A DNA stretch of 64,000 nucleotides. Origin: Chitinophaga oryziterrae (GTDB lineage: Bacteria; Bacteroidota; Bacteroidia; Chitinophagales; Chitinophagaceae). How positions within the stretch are numbered: the stretch's first letter is position 1; each line of letters starts with the position of its first letter. Positions 37,361-46,773 of this stretch are shown one piece after another. Both the position numbers and the translations under genes were made by a program. The DNA lies in NCBI RefSeq assembly GCF_009758125.1, contig NZ_WRXO01000009.1:287707-351706 (forward strand), read 5' to 3'. The notes under the pieces are model-generated. The model saw only the letters and a program-made list of their open reading frames with translations, was not told the origin of the DNA and did not search any database.

Positions 37361-38419
37361 ATGAAAACGATCCTATTAATAGAAGATAATGATGATATCC
37401 GTGATAATACTGCGGAAATCCTTGAACTTGCCAACTATAAAGTAATTACAGCGGAGAATGGTAAAACCGGTGTGGAACTGGCATTATTACACCTGCCTGA
37501 ACTGGTTGTGTGCGATATCATGATGCCTGTGCTGGACGGGTACGGTGTATTACACCTGCTGCAGAAACATCCCGAAGTAGAAGACATCCCGTTCATATTT
37601 TTAACAGCGAAGAGTGAGCGCGGTGATTTCCGCAAAGGAATGGAATTAGGCGCAGATGATTATATTACAAAACCATTCAGCGGTACGGACCTGCTGAATG
37701 CCGTGGAAAGAAGACTAAAAAAAGCGGAACTTAAACAACAACAACTGCCATCGGATATGGAAGGCCTCCAACAATTATTAATTACTGCTACCGGCAGTAA
37801 TCCTCTTAAAAAACTGATGGAAGAGGGGAATACCGACCGCTTCAAAAAGAAACAATTAATCTACCAGGAAGGAAACCGCCCTACCAGTCTGTATTTCATA
37901 CAAAAAGGCAAGGTAAAGACCTATAAAGTGAATAATGATGGTAAAGAGCTGGCAGTGAACCTCTATAACAGCGGAGAATTTCTGGGTTATGTAGCCCTGC
38001 TGGAAGGATGCAATTACCATGAGAACGCGGAAGCATTGGAAGCCTGTGAGTTAACAGCCATTCCCAGGGAAGAATTTGAAACGCTCATCAATAATAACCG
38101 GGATGTGGCGCGGCAGTTCATAAGCCTGCTGGCAAAGAATATTACTGAAAAAGAACAGCAGTTACTGCACCTGGCCTACAGTTCATTAAGGAAAAAAGTA
38201 GCAGAAGCGCTGCTCTTCCTTAAGAAGAAGTACCACCAGACTACAGATGAACCTTTCTCTATCGATATGTCCAGGGAAAACCTGGCCACGATAGCAGGTA
38301 CTGCCACAGAGTCTATGATCAGGACTTTAGGGGATTTCCGGGATGAGAAATTACTGGAGATCAAACAAGGCGTGATTACCATATTAAATGAACAGAAACT
38401 GGCCAACCTGATTAATTAA
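37361..38419 (+). CDS. Response regulator fused to a Crp-type cNMP-binding and HTH module
   Basis: Transcription regulator of 352 residues. A receiver (1-120) has the acidic pair in IEDNDD, phospho-acceptor Asp52 in VVCDIMMPVLDG and Lys in ITKPFSG. A linker leads to a cNMP-binding beta roll (about 160-265, LIYQEGNRPTSLYFIQKGKV, GEFLGYVALLEG) and a Crp-type helix-turn-helix (about 285-350, SRENLATIAGTATESMIRTLGDF). Phosphorylation and a nucleotide or other small ligand may therefore control one output. It sits directly after the PAS kinase that presumably phosphorylates it. Confidence 0.92.
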   Translation: MKTILLIEDNDDIRDNTAEILELANYKVITAENGKTGVELALLHLPELVVCDIMMPVLDGYGVLHLLQKHPEVEDIPFIFLTAKSERGDFRKGMELGADDYITKPFSGTDLLNAVERRLKKAELKQQQLPSDMEGLQQLLITATGSNPLKKLMEEGNTDRFKKKQLIYQEGNRPTSLYFIQKGKVKTYKVNNDGKELAVNLYNSGEFLGYVALLEGCNYHENAEALEACELTAIPREEFETLINNNRDVARQFISLLAKNITEKEQQLLHLAYSSLRKKVAEALLFLKKKYHQTTDEPFSIDMSRENLATIAGTATESMIRTLGDFRDEKLLEIKQGVITILNEQKLANLIN

Positions 38420-38511
38420 TAACCTGACAAAAATCACTTTTCCTGGTGACGCCAGTTATATGTGGCCGTCATGGACCTCCTTATCTTTACAGAAGATAAG
38501 ATAGATTAGAA

Positions 38512-38913
38512 ATGGAAGATCTGCACAATGCCTTAAGTATATGTAAAAAACAGCTGGCGATACTGGAGAATCAAAATATTGCGCTTAAAACCCAATTGGC
38601 GCATATCCTCCAATATCATTTCGACCGCTCACTGCTGGAGAAAATGGAGTATTTCAATACCCTTTTTCTCCAGCAGGATACCCGTTTCGAAGCACTGCGC
38701 AGCGAAATGGCCTTACAACAGTTATGGATGGGCCAACCTTATACCGATACTGTTAACCGTGATAATATCTACAGACACCAGGTACACCTGCAACAGAAAC
38801 TGGATAATATGGAAAAGGATATACAACGCCTAACGAATACGTTCGAAGATTACCTGCATATTAATTTTCCGGCCGTTGCCCTCAATATTCCTCCCCCTGT
38901 AAACAAACTCTGA
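38512..38913 (+). CDS. Coiled-coil protein of unknown function
   Basis: Cytoplasmic protein of 133 residues, mostly helical. Two heptad-like stretches (about 5-60 and 90-118, LQQKLDNMEKDIQRLTNTFEDY) suggest a dimer or a docking protein. There is no signal peptide and a short Pro-rich tail (NIPPPVNKL). It stands 92 bases after the receiver-Crp gene; a small inverted repeat (CTTATCT...AGATAAG, 38480-38500) lies just upstream. I do not recognise a family. Confidence 0.7.
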   Translation: MEDLHNALSICKKQLAILENQNIALKTQLAHILQYHFDRSLLEKMEYFNTLFLQQDTRFEALRSEMALQQLWMGQPYTDTVNRDNIYRHQVHLQQKLDNMEKDIQRLTNTFEDYLHINFPAVALNIPPPVNKL

Positions 38914-38978
38914 GAATCTATATGAAAAGGATGATAACAAATTAAAAATAATTACTATATTGCTATCACCTTTATCAT

Positions 38979-39386
38979 ATGCCTAGAAAATTACTCATCG
39001 ACATAATCTGTGCCCTGCTGATATTCCTTTTTATTTATACGGGTATCAGTAAACTATTGGACTATCATACCTTCAGACGACAATTGGGCCAGTCTCCATT
39101 CATTACCTTTTATGCGCCGCTACTGGCCTGGGCATTACCCCTGGGCGAAATTATCATTGCCGGCATGCTTTCCTTCAACCGTTCCCGTTTAACGGGTTTA
39201 TACCTCTCCTTTTTTCTGTTATGCCTTTTTACTTTTTACCTGGCAGCCATGCTGCAACTGAGTTATTATATTCCGTGTTCCTGCGGGGGCGTATTACAAG
39301 CCCTTTCCTGGCAGGCACATATCATTCTTAATGTTGTTTTTATACTGCTTACCGCAGCCGGGACATTACTGCAACCAAAGCATTAA
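38979..39386 (+). CDS. MauE/DoxX-like four-helix membrane protein
   Basis: Integral membrane protein of 135 residues with about four helices (DIICALLIFLFIYTGISKLL; YAPLLAWALPLGEIIIAGML; GLYLSFFLLCLFTFYLAAML; HIILNVVFILLTAAGTL). The first helix with GISKLLDYHTFRRQLGQSP and the PCSCGG motif before the last helix match the MauE/DoxX redox-associated group, in which a Cys pair serves thiol exchange. The small two-cysteine exported protein encoded next is a candidate partner. The start at 38979 is the family's normal N-terminus. Confidence 0.82.
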   Translation: MPRKLLIDIICALLIFLFIYTGISKLLDYHTFRRQLGQSPFITFYAPLLAWALPLGEIIIAGMLSFNRSRLTGLYLSFFLLCLFTFYLAAMLQLSYYIPCSCGGVLQALSWQAHIILNVVFILLTAAGTLLQPKH

Positions 39387-39487
39387 AACACTTTTTATTT
39401 AACCTATAGGCACTAACATTCACAGGAGTAGCCGAAAACCTGCAAATCAGAGTAGGCACATTAATAATCCTTTTTTAATAATTAACC

Positions 39488-39706
39488 ATGAAGAAGATGT
39501 TCTCTATTACTTTCCTGGCGGCCGTACTTGCTGCCGGTTCTGCCTTCGCAGGCAAATCAGAATCCAGTACCGAATGGATGCTGAACGACTTTTCAGTTGT
39601 TGTTGGCTTACAAAGCGATATCAAAACCATCTATTGCGCAGGCGCGAACAATGTACAATGTGCTTTCATGGTAGAAGCACCTTATACACTGATCAGAAAG
39701 CCGTAA
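39488..39706 (+). CDS. Small exported two-cysteine protein (DUF6520-like)
   Basis: Exported 72-residue protein. A signal peptide ends after SAFA (about 1-21), leaving a mature chain of about 50 residues with one Cys pair separated by eight residues (IYCAGANNVQCAF), fit for a disulfide. I place it tentatively in the DUF6520 group of small Bacteroidota proteins, which often sit beside MauE-like genes. Being between the MauE-like and the propeller-like gene, it is probably the substrate or partner of one of them. Function unknown. Confidence 0.72.
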   Translation: MKKMFSITFLAAVLAAGSAFAGKSESSTEWMLNDFSVVVGLQSDIKTIYCAGANNVQCAFMVEAPYTLIRKP

Positions 39707-39734
39707 TCCTGTAGTTTTTTAGGGGGACCAAAGC

Positions 39735-39770
39735 GCTTCGTTAGAGAGCTCCTAACGAAGCCGGTTCTTT
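39735..39770 (+). terminator. Terminator after the small exported protein
   Basis: 10-bp perfect stem GCTTCGTTAG (39735-39744) with CTAACGAAGC (39752-39761), loop of seven, then CGGTTCTTTT. It probably reduces read-through to the next gene, which would match high expression of the small protein. Confidence 0.65.
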
Positions 39771-39790
39771 TCATTCAAGGGGTATTAATT

Positions 39791-40831
39791 ATGAGACGTA
39801 TTTATTATTTAACAGCATTGCTGTTCATTGCACTTTTTATTGTAGCATTCCTGGTATATACAGCCGATTTTCCTAATAAAAACAAAAATGGATTCAACAG
39901 ACATTACCTGCAACATACCGTTACTCCTTTAGCAAATATCTCTACCAGAGGCGTCATCCAGAATATCTGCGGCGCTACGGCTACCCAGTTCTTTTTTGCT
40001 ACCGGTAATCCTAAAAAAATAATTGCTACCAATCACCTGCTGCAGGATAGAAAACTGATCAATCTGCCCGTGGATTCCCTGGACCAGGATTTTTATACAC
40101 AGGTGGATTCTCCTGCTGTATACATCTATGCGTTCAATAAACCGGCGATTATTACGGCAAATGTAAGTACCGGTGCTATCAGCAAAAAACAACTGCCCGC
40201 CGGGGCTTTTTCACAGGCCCACTCATTGGGCAACGGCACTTTTATACTGCGTAAATTAAGCACCGAAGTACCCGACCAGTTCTTTGTAAAAGTTACCAGC
40301 GACAGTATCTCCAAAGAAAAACATTTGTCTGAAATACATATGGATGGAGGAATGTCTACGGATGGTATTTTACATTATGATCCGGAAACGCATCTCTTTA
40401 CTTTCCTTCACTATTATAACAACAATTATATCTCTTTTGATACTTCCCTGCAACTTGCAAATACAGGGCATACAATTGATACCTTCACTCATTTCAGATT
40501 TGAGCTGTCTGATAAAGATGCAAGGACAAAACACGTATACACCAGCCAGGGGCCGGACCATATGATCAATGCGGCGAGCTGTGTGTACAAAGGTTATTTA
40601 TATGTACGTTCCACGCTTAAAGCAGATAATGAAGACGAGGGATATAAAAATAATATTGTGATTGATGTTTATAACCTGCGTAAAGGTGAATACCGGGGAA
40701 GTTTTTATTTAAAAGGAGATACCAGGGAGAAGATCAATAAACTGGCTATCTATGATGATGTACTGATCGTAAACTGTAGAGACAGGATCTATGCATGGGA
40801 TCTTGATACTTCTGAAATCGTAGCGAAATAA
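39791..40831 (+). CDS. Membrane-anchored propeller-like protein of unknown function
   Basis: Protein of 346 residues with one N-terminal membrane anchor (about 5-24, YLTALLFIALFIVAFLVYTA) and a periplasmic or outer part rich in beta strands, with repeated blade-like units (AVYIYAFNKPAIITANV; KLAIYDDVLIVNCRDRIYAW). The layout recalls the six-bladed propeller proteins found beside MauE-like and small exported proteins in Bacteroidota. No catalytic motif is visible. It closes the MauE-like cluster and runs into the convergent SusD gene, with only six bases between the stops and therefore no room for a terminator. Confidence 0.68.
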   Translation: MRRIYYLTALLFIALFIVAFLVYTADFPNKNKNGFNRHYLQHTVTPLANISTRGVIQNICGATATQFFFATGNPKKIIATNHLLQDRKLINLPVDSLDQDFYTQVDSPAVYIYAFNKPAIITANVSTGAISKKQLPAGAFSQAHSLGNGTFILRKLSTEVPDQFFVKVTSDSISKEKHLSEIHMDGGMSTDGILHYDPETHLFTFLHYYNNNYISFDTSLQLANTGHTIDTFTHFRFELSDKDARTKHVYTSQGPDHMINAASCVYKGYLYVRSTLKADNEDEGYKNNIVIDVYNLRKGEYRGSFYLKGDTREKINKLAIYDDVLIVNCRDRIYAWDLDTSEIVAK

Positions 40832-40837
40832 AAGACT

Positions 40838-42184
40838 TTACTGATATCCTTTATTCTGTGTAAGATTCGGGTCCCTGTTCCGCTCCTGTTGCGGAATGGG
40901 ATACAATACTTTTGTGGAGTCCCAGCCGGGTTTCTGTACAGACATTACGGTGTTGATACGACCGGTATGTTTCAGATCCGACCAGCGGTCGCCCCATTCA
41001 GTAAACATCTCTGTCCTTCTTTCTTTTTCAATGGTCAGCAGGCAGGTTTCCTGGTCCATATCGGCCGGGAGATCTGCCAGTCCCGAATGATGCCTGATGA
41101 TATTCAGGTCGGTAACGGCACCGGCTATATTATTCTGCCTGCACCTGGCTTCTGCGCGGATCAGAAATTGTTCTGCAATACGTAATACCATCAGGTATTC
41201 TGCATCATCCCCGTAAGCCGCTATTTTCTTTTTGTATTTAAAAGGATAGTAGTAAAGACTGCCCCCATAGGTAAAAGTGCCGGTCCATTTATCTTTACGC
41301 ATATCCCCTGCTTCGAAGGCATTCATCAGGTCTGTGGTTAAAGGGAAAAAAGAAAAAGTACCGGCATTCGATGGCTGGAATGTTTGTCCGGCTATAGTAA
41401 AACCATCCTTCAGCCATATCTGTAAAATAGCCGACCGGCTGTTCTTTAGAAAGACACTGTCCAATGAAGAAAGCGGCAGGTATACACCTGCATTAATGAC
41501 GAGAGAGGCATTCGTCTCTGCATCCTGCCAGTTGCCCCTTTGCAGGGAAACTCTTGCCAGCATGGCCGTTGCCGCCCATTTGTTGGCGCGTACCTTTTCA
41601 GTGCTGCTGTAAGTTTCGGGTAATAACAATACGGCACTTTGCAGGTCGGACATGATCTGCTGATAAACGTCCGCTACCGCTGCCCTTGAGGCAGTGGCGG
41701 TTTGTGTAACGTCTGTAGTAGTGATCAGTGGTACGTCTCCCCAGTTGTTGACGAGGTAGTAATAGGAAAATGCCCGCAGGAATCTGGCCTCCCCGGTTAG
41801 CCCTGCCTGTTTACCGGCGGAGATATTGGTAGCCGTTGCCAGTCCTTCCAGTACTGCATTCGCCCTGTAAATAGCTTTGTAAAAATCCCGCCAGGTAGAC
41901 AATACCAAAGGATCAGCCGGTTGTATAGCGTTATTGACATACACCGTGGAAGAAGGATTGAGGGTAGAGAGTTCGTCGGCAGTCATACCATTGATAACCG
42001 TTAACATGCTACTGGTGTAATAACCGGACAACACATAGTAGATATCTGCAACGGCAGCATCGGCAAGCGCTTCGCTGTTAAATACCTGGCCGGCCGGCAG
42101 TTCGCTGACAGGCGTATCTACTGTAATTAATTTTCTACAGGAAAATAATAGCAGACAACAAACTATAAAAAGAAAGTATTTCAT
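40838..42184 (-). CDS. SusD/RagB surface lipoprotein
   Basis: Lipoprotein of 448 residues, lipobox LLFSC (Cys16). Typical SusD features: AVLEGLATATNIS, LTGEARFLRAFSYYYLVNNWGDVPLI, WAATAMLARVSLQRGNW and, near the C-terminus, LTIEKERRTEMFTEWGDRWS with LYPIPQQERNRDPNLTQN. It overlaps the SusC stop by four bases (ATGA), so translation is coupled. It belongs to the minus-strand set ECF sigma-FecR-SusC-SusD. The ligand cannot be told; no enzyme is encoded in the operon. Confidence 0.94.
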   Translation of the reverse strand: MKYFLFIVCCLLLFSCRKLITVDTPVSELPAGQVFNSEALADAAVADIYYVLSGYYTSSMLTVINGMTADELSTLNPSSTVYVNNAIQPADPLVLSTWRDFYKAIYRANAVLEGLATATNISAGKQAGLTGEARFLRAFSYYYLVNNWGDVPLITTTDVTQTATASRAAVADVYQQIMSDLQSAVLLLPETYSSTEKVRANKWAATAMLARVSLQRGNWQDAETNASLVINAGVYLPLSSLDSVFLKNSRSAILQIWLKDGFTIAGQTFQPSNAGTFSFFPLTTDLMNAFEAGDMRKDKWTGTFTYGGSLYYYPFKYKKKIAAYGDDAEYLMVLRIAEQFLIRAEARCRQNNIAGAVTDLNIIRHHSGLADLPADMDQETCLLTIEKERRTEMFTEWGDRWSDLKHTGRINTVMSVQKPGWDSTKVLYPIPQQERNRDPNLTQNKGYQ

Positions 42185-45100
42185 AGCGTTAATTGTATTC
42201 CCGTTGTAATGATTGTTAATGGTGGCAATGCGATCTGTGTTTCCGGATCGGGCCCTTTATAACCGGTAATGGTCACAAGGTTCTGCGTTTGCACATACAC
42301 CCTGCACAACTGTAACTGCATGCGTTTTAACCAGGCATCCGGCAGCTTATATCCTACAGACAGGTTCCTGAGCCGCAGATAGGAAGCATCTTCGTAACCG
42401 GCATTGGATAACGGCAGGTTCGCATTCACATTATAAGCAGGGTTGCCGGGTGTGGTAGTGGCACGCGGCACCATGGTTACATCGCCGGGTTTACGCCAGC
42501 GTGAAAGCGCCCTTGTTGTTTCATTCACCATTGCTCCGGGTGCACTGATGATGGTTTGTCCCTGTTGTTTCACAAACTGCCAGAAGAAACTGAGGCTTAC
42601 TCCTTTCCAGGAAAATTCATTATTCACCCCTCCATAAAAATCCGGGTCCCTCTTTGAGATAGTCCTGAAATCGCCCCCGCTTGTAATACGCCCGTCCCTG
42701 TTGATATCCTCAAACTGAGCGATGCCTGTTTGCGCATCTACACCCGTGAAATGATATCCTCTTACGATATTGAGCGACTGACCAATTACATAAGAACTGG
42801 CATAGGAAGAAGAGGCTAATCTGTCAAAAGCCTTTAGTCTGTTCCTGAAAAACGTAAGGTTCCAGCCGCTGGACCAGTTAAAATGATGATGGCTGATATT
42901 GCTGGTGGTGAGTTCAAATTCCCAGCCTGTATTTTTCACGATAGCAGGCAGGTTAGCCTGGTAACTGGTAAAGCCGGTTATACCGGGCAACTGATACCCT
43001 ACCAGTTGATTGGTACTGCTGTTGGAGTACCTGGCCGCAGAGAAGAATATCCGGTCTTTTAAGAAACCCAGTTCTATGGCGGCCTCTAATTTACGGTTCT
43101 CTTCCCAACTGTATTTATTATTGGCGATACGTAATGGCCGTAAAGTATTGATATTCTGATAAATGCCATTTACTCCATAGTTACTCATGTATTGATAGTC
43201 CGGGATCTGATCATTACCGGTGATGCCCATGCTCATCCTCAGCTTACCGAAGCTTAACCAGGACACACTCTTCATAAAGTTTTCCGCGGTGAATATCCAG
43301 GCTGCCCCTAACGCGCCAAAATTCCCGAATTGTTTGCCCGGGCCAAAACGGGAAGACCCATCACGGCGATAGCTGGCATTGATGATATATTTATTTTGCC
43401 AGTCGTACGTAAAGCGGGTGAAAAATGAAATATAGCGATACATGATACGACTATCCGGCCGCCTGATAACTGTATCTGCGGCTTTCAGGTCCCCCAGCCC
43501 GCTTTCGTCGCTGTAGCCCTGCCCTTCTGCATAAGCGCTTTTGCTGGTAGTTTGCTGCCAGGTACCACCGGTGAGTATATGCAGGCTGCCACGGGCAATG
43601 CGCAGGGTATAATCAGCCTGTGGTTCTATGATGTACGACTGCCGCCCATTTTCCCCCACGCGTGTAAGGCTCACAGGCGCATTTTGCGGGTGCTGGGAAG
43701 ACTGCGGGAAGGTGAATACCTGTTGCATACGGATGTCTGCATAGCCCATGCTTGTTTTCAGGTTTAAACCTGGCAACAGGCGGTAACGCAGTACCCCATT
43801 ACTTAGCAGGTTATTGGTTTTGCTGTTGGATTGCTGGCGCAGATAGGCTTCCGGGTTATCCAGAGAGGATCCCCAGAACAGGCTGCCATCCTTCTCGTAC
43901 AATGGATAGTTCGGCGGCAGGTTGTAAAAAGTAAATACATCACTGGCGATGCTTTCGTTTTTATCGCCGGTAAAACTGCCGGAGAAAGCTGCCTCAAAGC
44001 GCTGGTCCTTTGTATGATGCTGCACGCTGAGATGTACGCCACCACGGCGATAGCCAAGTGGGGCAGGTATCACAGTGCCTTCATGATAGAAATCAGCGCC
44101 GGTGAAAAAAGTAGTGTTACTGTTGCCACCGGAGAATGATACCTGTGCGTTGGTGATATGTGTTGTGCGACCGGTGAGCATTTTCTGCCAGTTCACTTCA
44201 CGGGTAGTATCCCATACCAGCAGGTCGGGGGCCTGTGCCACAGTTACTGTTTCACCGTCATTCGCAAATGCTTCCCGGCGCATGGCCAGGTATTCTTTCG
44301 TGCTAAGCATAGGCAGATAATCGCATGTTTTACCCGCCCCGGTGTATATGTTAATGTCCAGTTTATTCTTACCGGGCGTTCCTTTTTTGGTGGTGATCAG
44401 CACTACGCCATTGGCTCCCCGGGAGCCGTAAATAGCAGTCGCATCAGCGTCTTTCAGAATGTCTATGCTTTCTATATCGGATGGACTGATACTGTTAAAC
44501 GGGCTGATTTGCTTGATGGCGCCAGAGAGTTCATCAATATTATTCAGCGGGGTAATATCAAAAGGCACACCGTCAATAATGAACAGCGGATCATTACCGG
44601 CAGCAATGGAATTACGCCCCCTGATGTACAGCTTTACTTCTGCCCCTGGCAGCCCATTGGTGTTGGTGACCAGCACACCCGGAACCTGCCCCTGTAAGAC
44701 GTTTAATGAGTTGGCGATGGGTTGTGCACTGATCTGTTGCGCACTGATCCTGCCAACGGAACCGGTGAGCAGACGGCGGCTGCTGGCCCCATAACCTATT
44801 ACCACGGCGGCATCGAGGCTGTTCACCGCTTCCTGTAGCTGGATGGTATGTATACCATGAGCGCTGAGTGTAGTGTCTACAGGGATAAATCCCAGAGAAG
44901 AGATGTGCAGTACAGCGGAAGCAGGCTGTTGCAGGGAGAACTGCCCTTCATTATTGGACGTTACGCCCCGGGAAGTTCCCTTTATAACGATGGTAGCGCC
45001 GGGTAAAGGCGAACCTGTGTTCGTGAGGATGGTACCGGAAATCGTATCTGTGGGGGGCTCTGTTTCCGGGATGATTTTCTTTTGCAGGAATATACGCCTG

Positions 45101-45399
45101 TCCTGCTGATGCCAGCTGATGTTTTTATTCTTTAAGACATAGGATAAGGCGTCTTTCCAGGGCATTTTTTTGATGTGTATGCCTACCTTCCGGGATACGT
45201 CGAGGATATCATTATCGAATACGAAGTAGTAGCCTGTTTGTTTTTCTATTATTTTAAAAATACCGGAAAGAGGAATATGATTGCTGTTGATGGTGATACG
45301 GACATTCTCTTTACCCGTCTGGGCGTTAACTGTTATCGTAAACAGCAGCAGGGATAATATGAAGAGGTATCCATAAGCGTTACAAACATGCTTAACCAT
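42181..45399 (-). CDS. SusC/RagA TonB-dependent receptor with STN signalling domain
   Basis: Outer-membrane transporter of 1072 residues. Signal peptide 1-27, STN domain (about 33-100, GIFKIIEKQTGYYFVFDND), CarboxypepD-regulatory-like domain (about 118-195, ISGTILTNTGSPLPGATIVI), plug (about 200-320, DPLFIIDGVPFD, AIYGSRGANGVVLITT) and barrel. The STN domain together with the FecR and ECF genes upstream indicates that ligand binding signals to gene expression. It is preceded by FecR (gap 89 bases) and overlaps the SusD start. Confidence 0.95.
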   Translation of the reverse strand: MVKHVCNAYGYLFILSLLLFTITVNAQTGKENVRITINSNHIPLSGIFKIIEKQTGYYFVFDNDILDVSRKVGIHIKKMPWKDALSYVLKNKNISWHQQDRRIFLQKKIIPETEPPTDTISGTILTNTGSPLPGATIVIKGTSRGVTSNNEGQFSLQQPASAVLHISSLGFIPVDTTLSAHGIHTIQLQEAVNSLDAAVVIGYGASSRRLLTGSVGRISAQQISAQPIANSLNVLQGQVPGVLVTNTNGLPGAEVKLYIRGRNSIAAGNDPLFIIDGVPFDITPLNNIDELSGAIKQISPFNSISPSDIESIDILKDADATAIYGSRGANGVVLITTKKGTPGKNKLDINIYTGAGKTCDYLPMLSTKEYLAMRREAFANDGETVTVAQAPDLLVWDTTREVNWQKMLTGRTTHITNAQVSFSGGNSNTTFFTGADFYHEGTVIPAPLGYRRGGVHLSVQHHTKDQRFEAAFSGSFTGDKNESIASDVFTFYNLPPNYPLYEKDGSLFWGSSLDNPEAYLRQQSNSKTNNLLSNGVLRYRLLPGLNLKTSMGYADIRMQQVFTFPQSSQHPQNAPVSLTRVGENGRQSYIIEPQADYTLRIARGSLHILTGGTWQQTTSKSAYAEGQGYSDESGLGDLKAADTVIRRPDSRIMYRYISFFTRFTYDWQNKYIINASYRRDGSSRFGPGKQFGNFGALGAAWIFTAENFMKSVSWLSFGKLRMSMGITGNDQIPDYQYMSNYGVNGIYQNINTLRPLRIANNKYSWEENRKLEAAIELGFLKDRIFFSAARYSNSSTNQLVGYQLPGITGFTSYQANLPAIVKNTGWEFELTTSNISHHHFNWSSGWNLTFFRNRLKAFDRLASSSYASSYVIGQSLNIVRGYHFTGVDAQTGIAQFEDINRDGRITSGGDFRTISKRDPDFYGGVNNEFSWKGVSLSFFWQFVKQQGQTIISAPGAMVNETTRALSRWRKPGDVTMVPRATTTPGNPAYNVNANLPLSNAGYEDASYLRLRNLSVGYKLPDAWLKRMQLQLCRVYVQTQNLVTITGYKGPDPETQIALPPLTIITTGIQLTL

Positions 45400-45488
45400 C
45401 CGTGAATTTTATAGAGTTGGCTTACTACGCAGACGCCGGAACTAAATGTAAGTATTTTAATGCAGAATGCATAATGTGGGCGGGGAGC

Positions 45489-46721
45489 CTATTGCTTCTC
45501 AGTAAGATAGATCTTGTCTCCGTTCACCTGGTAGGAAAGGCCGGATGTTTTACCCAGTCCTTCCAGGAAATCCGTGAGCGGCTTATCTCTTTCTATGATA
45601 CCTGTCAGCTTTTTAGCGGCCAGTGCAGGGTCTTCGAACAGGAGCTGTTTACCGTACCAGTGGAGGATAATAGCCTCCAGTGTACCAAGGGATTCGTTAT
45701 AGTAGTTATATTGTCCCTTACGCCAGGCCAGGGTGATATTTTCATCAAAAGGATGGATCTGACGCAGGTAACCTTTACGGTAGATAGCCTCCGTACCTGG
45801 TTGTAACTGAACTTCCGGTTCTTCATCATCCCCGGTAAGGATACTGCCTTCTACCAGAGAGGTAATGATCAGGCTATCCGAATAAGCGTTGATATTGAAT
45901 GAGGTACCCAGTACTTTCACGGCTGTTACACCGGAGTGTACTACAAAAGGATCCTTTGCCTTTGGAGCTATCGTGAAATAGGCCTCTCCGGAAAGGAATA
46001 CTTCTCTCATTTTACCAGAGAAGCTGAAAGGGAAACGAAGACTGGAATAAGCATTCAGGTGTACGGCAGAGCCGTCTGCCAGTAATACCTGATAGTTTTT
46101 GCCGGTAGGGACCAGTAATGTACCCCACTCCCCTTGTTTGCCGGCAAGCGTAGCCATTGAGATCACATTCCCTTCGCTACCGGGCAGCGAAATGGTTTTA
46201 CCATTATCAAACAGTAAGCGGATATCTCCTGATGAGGGGATAACGATCTTATTCTTAGCGATCGGTAAAGGTTGTTTACCCGTACCTGCTATGAAAAAGT
46301 ATAGTAAAGAGGAAATGATGGTCAATGTAACAGCGGCCACCAGCCAGGTACGAAGGGCAACAAGGCGACGGCCGGAAGTAACCGGTGTTTCATGACCGGT
46401 ATTTTCAGGTGTTTTATTATCAGTGTTTGCAGCTATTTCATTGACAGGAGGTTCATTATCAGCAGAAACCGTTACAATCTTCCTATCCGGTTGATCATTT
46501 TCCAATAAAGACAACACGTTACTCCAGGCCATCTCATTATACACATCATCCATAAACTCCGGTCCGGCCACATTAGAAGCTTCTTCCATTTCTTCCAGGC
46601 ATCGTCTTATATTGTCATCCTCCCGCGCAGCCTGCTCAAGGTATAGCCTGTTTTCGTCGCTTATTTCGCCACTCAACTTCTCCAGAATCAACTGAAATAT
46701 ATGTTCGTCATTATAAGCCAT
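45489..46721 (-). CDS. FecR-family anti-sigma factor
   Basis: Membrane anti-sigma factor of 410 residues. A cytoplasmic N-terminus of about 124 residues, longer than usual, includes a Thr/Glu/Asn-rich linker (85-115). One membrane helix follows (about 125-146, WLVAAVTLTIISSLLYFFIAG), then the FecR domain (about 195-300, VPTGKNYQVLLADGSAVHLN) and a DUF4974-like end (about 335-408). It should sequester the ECF factor encoded 52 bases upstream and answer to the STN domain of the downstream SusC. Confidence 0.92.
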   Translation of the reverse strand: MAYNDEHIFQLILEKLSGEISDENRLYLEQAAREDDNIRRCLEEMEEASNVAGPEFMDDVYNEMAWSNVLSLLENDQPDRKIVTVSADNEPPVNEIAANTDNKTPENTGHETPVTSGRRLVALRTWLVAAVTLTIISSLLYFFIAGTGKQPLPIAKNKIVIPSSGDIRLLFDNGKTISLPGSEGNVISMATLAGKQGEWGTLLVPTGKNYQVLLADGSAVHLNAYSSLRFPFSFSGKMREVFLSGEAYFTIAPKAKDPFVVHSGVTAVKVLGTSFNINAYSDSLIITSLVEGSILTGDDEEPEVQLQPGTEAIYRKGYLRQIHPFDENITLAWRKGQYNYYNESLGTLEAIILHWYGKQLLFEDPALAAKKLTGIIERDKPLTDFLEGLGKTSGLSYQVNGDKIYLTEKQ

Positions 46722-46773
46722 CAGGGAAAGACAAAATTACGATTATGTTGGACAAATAGGTTTTCCCGCGCGC

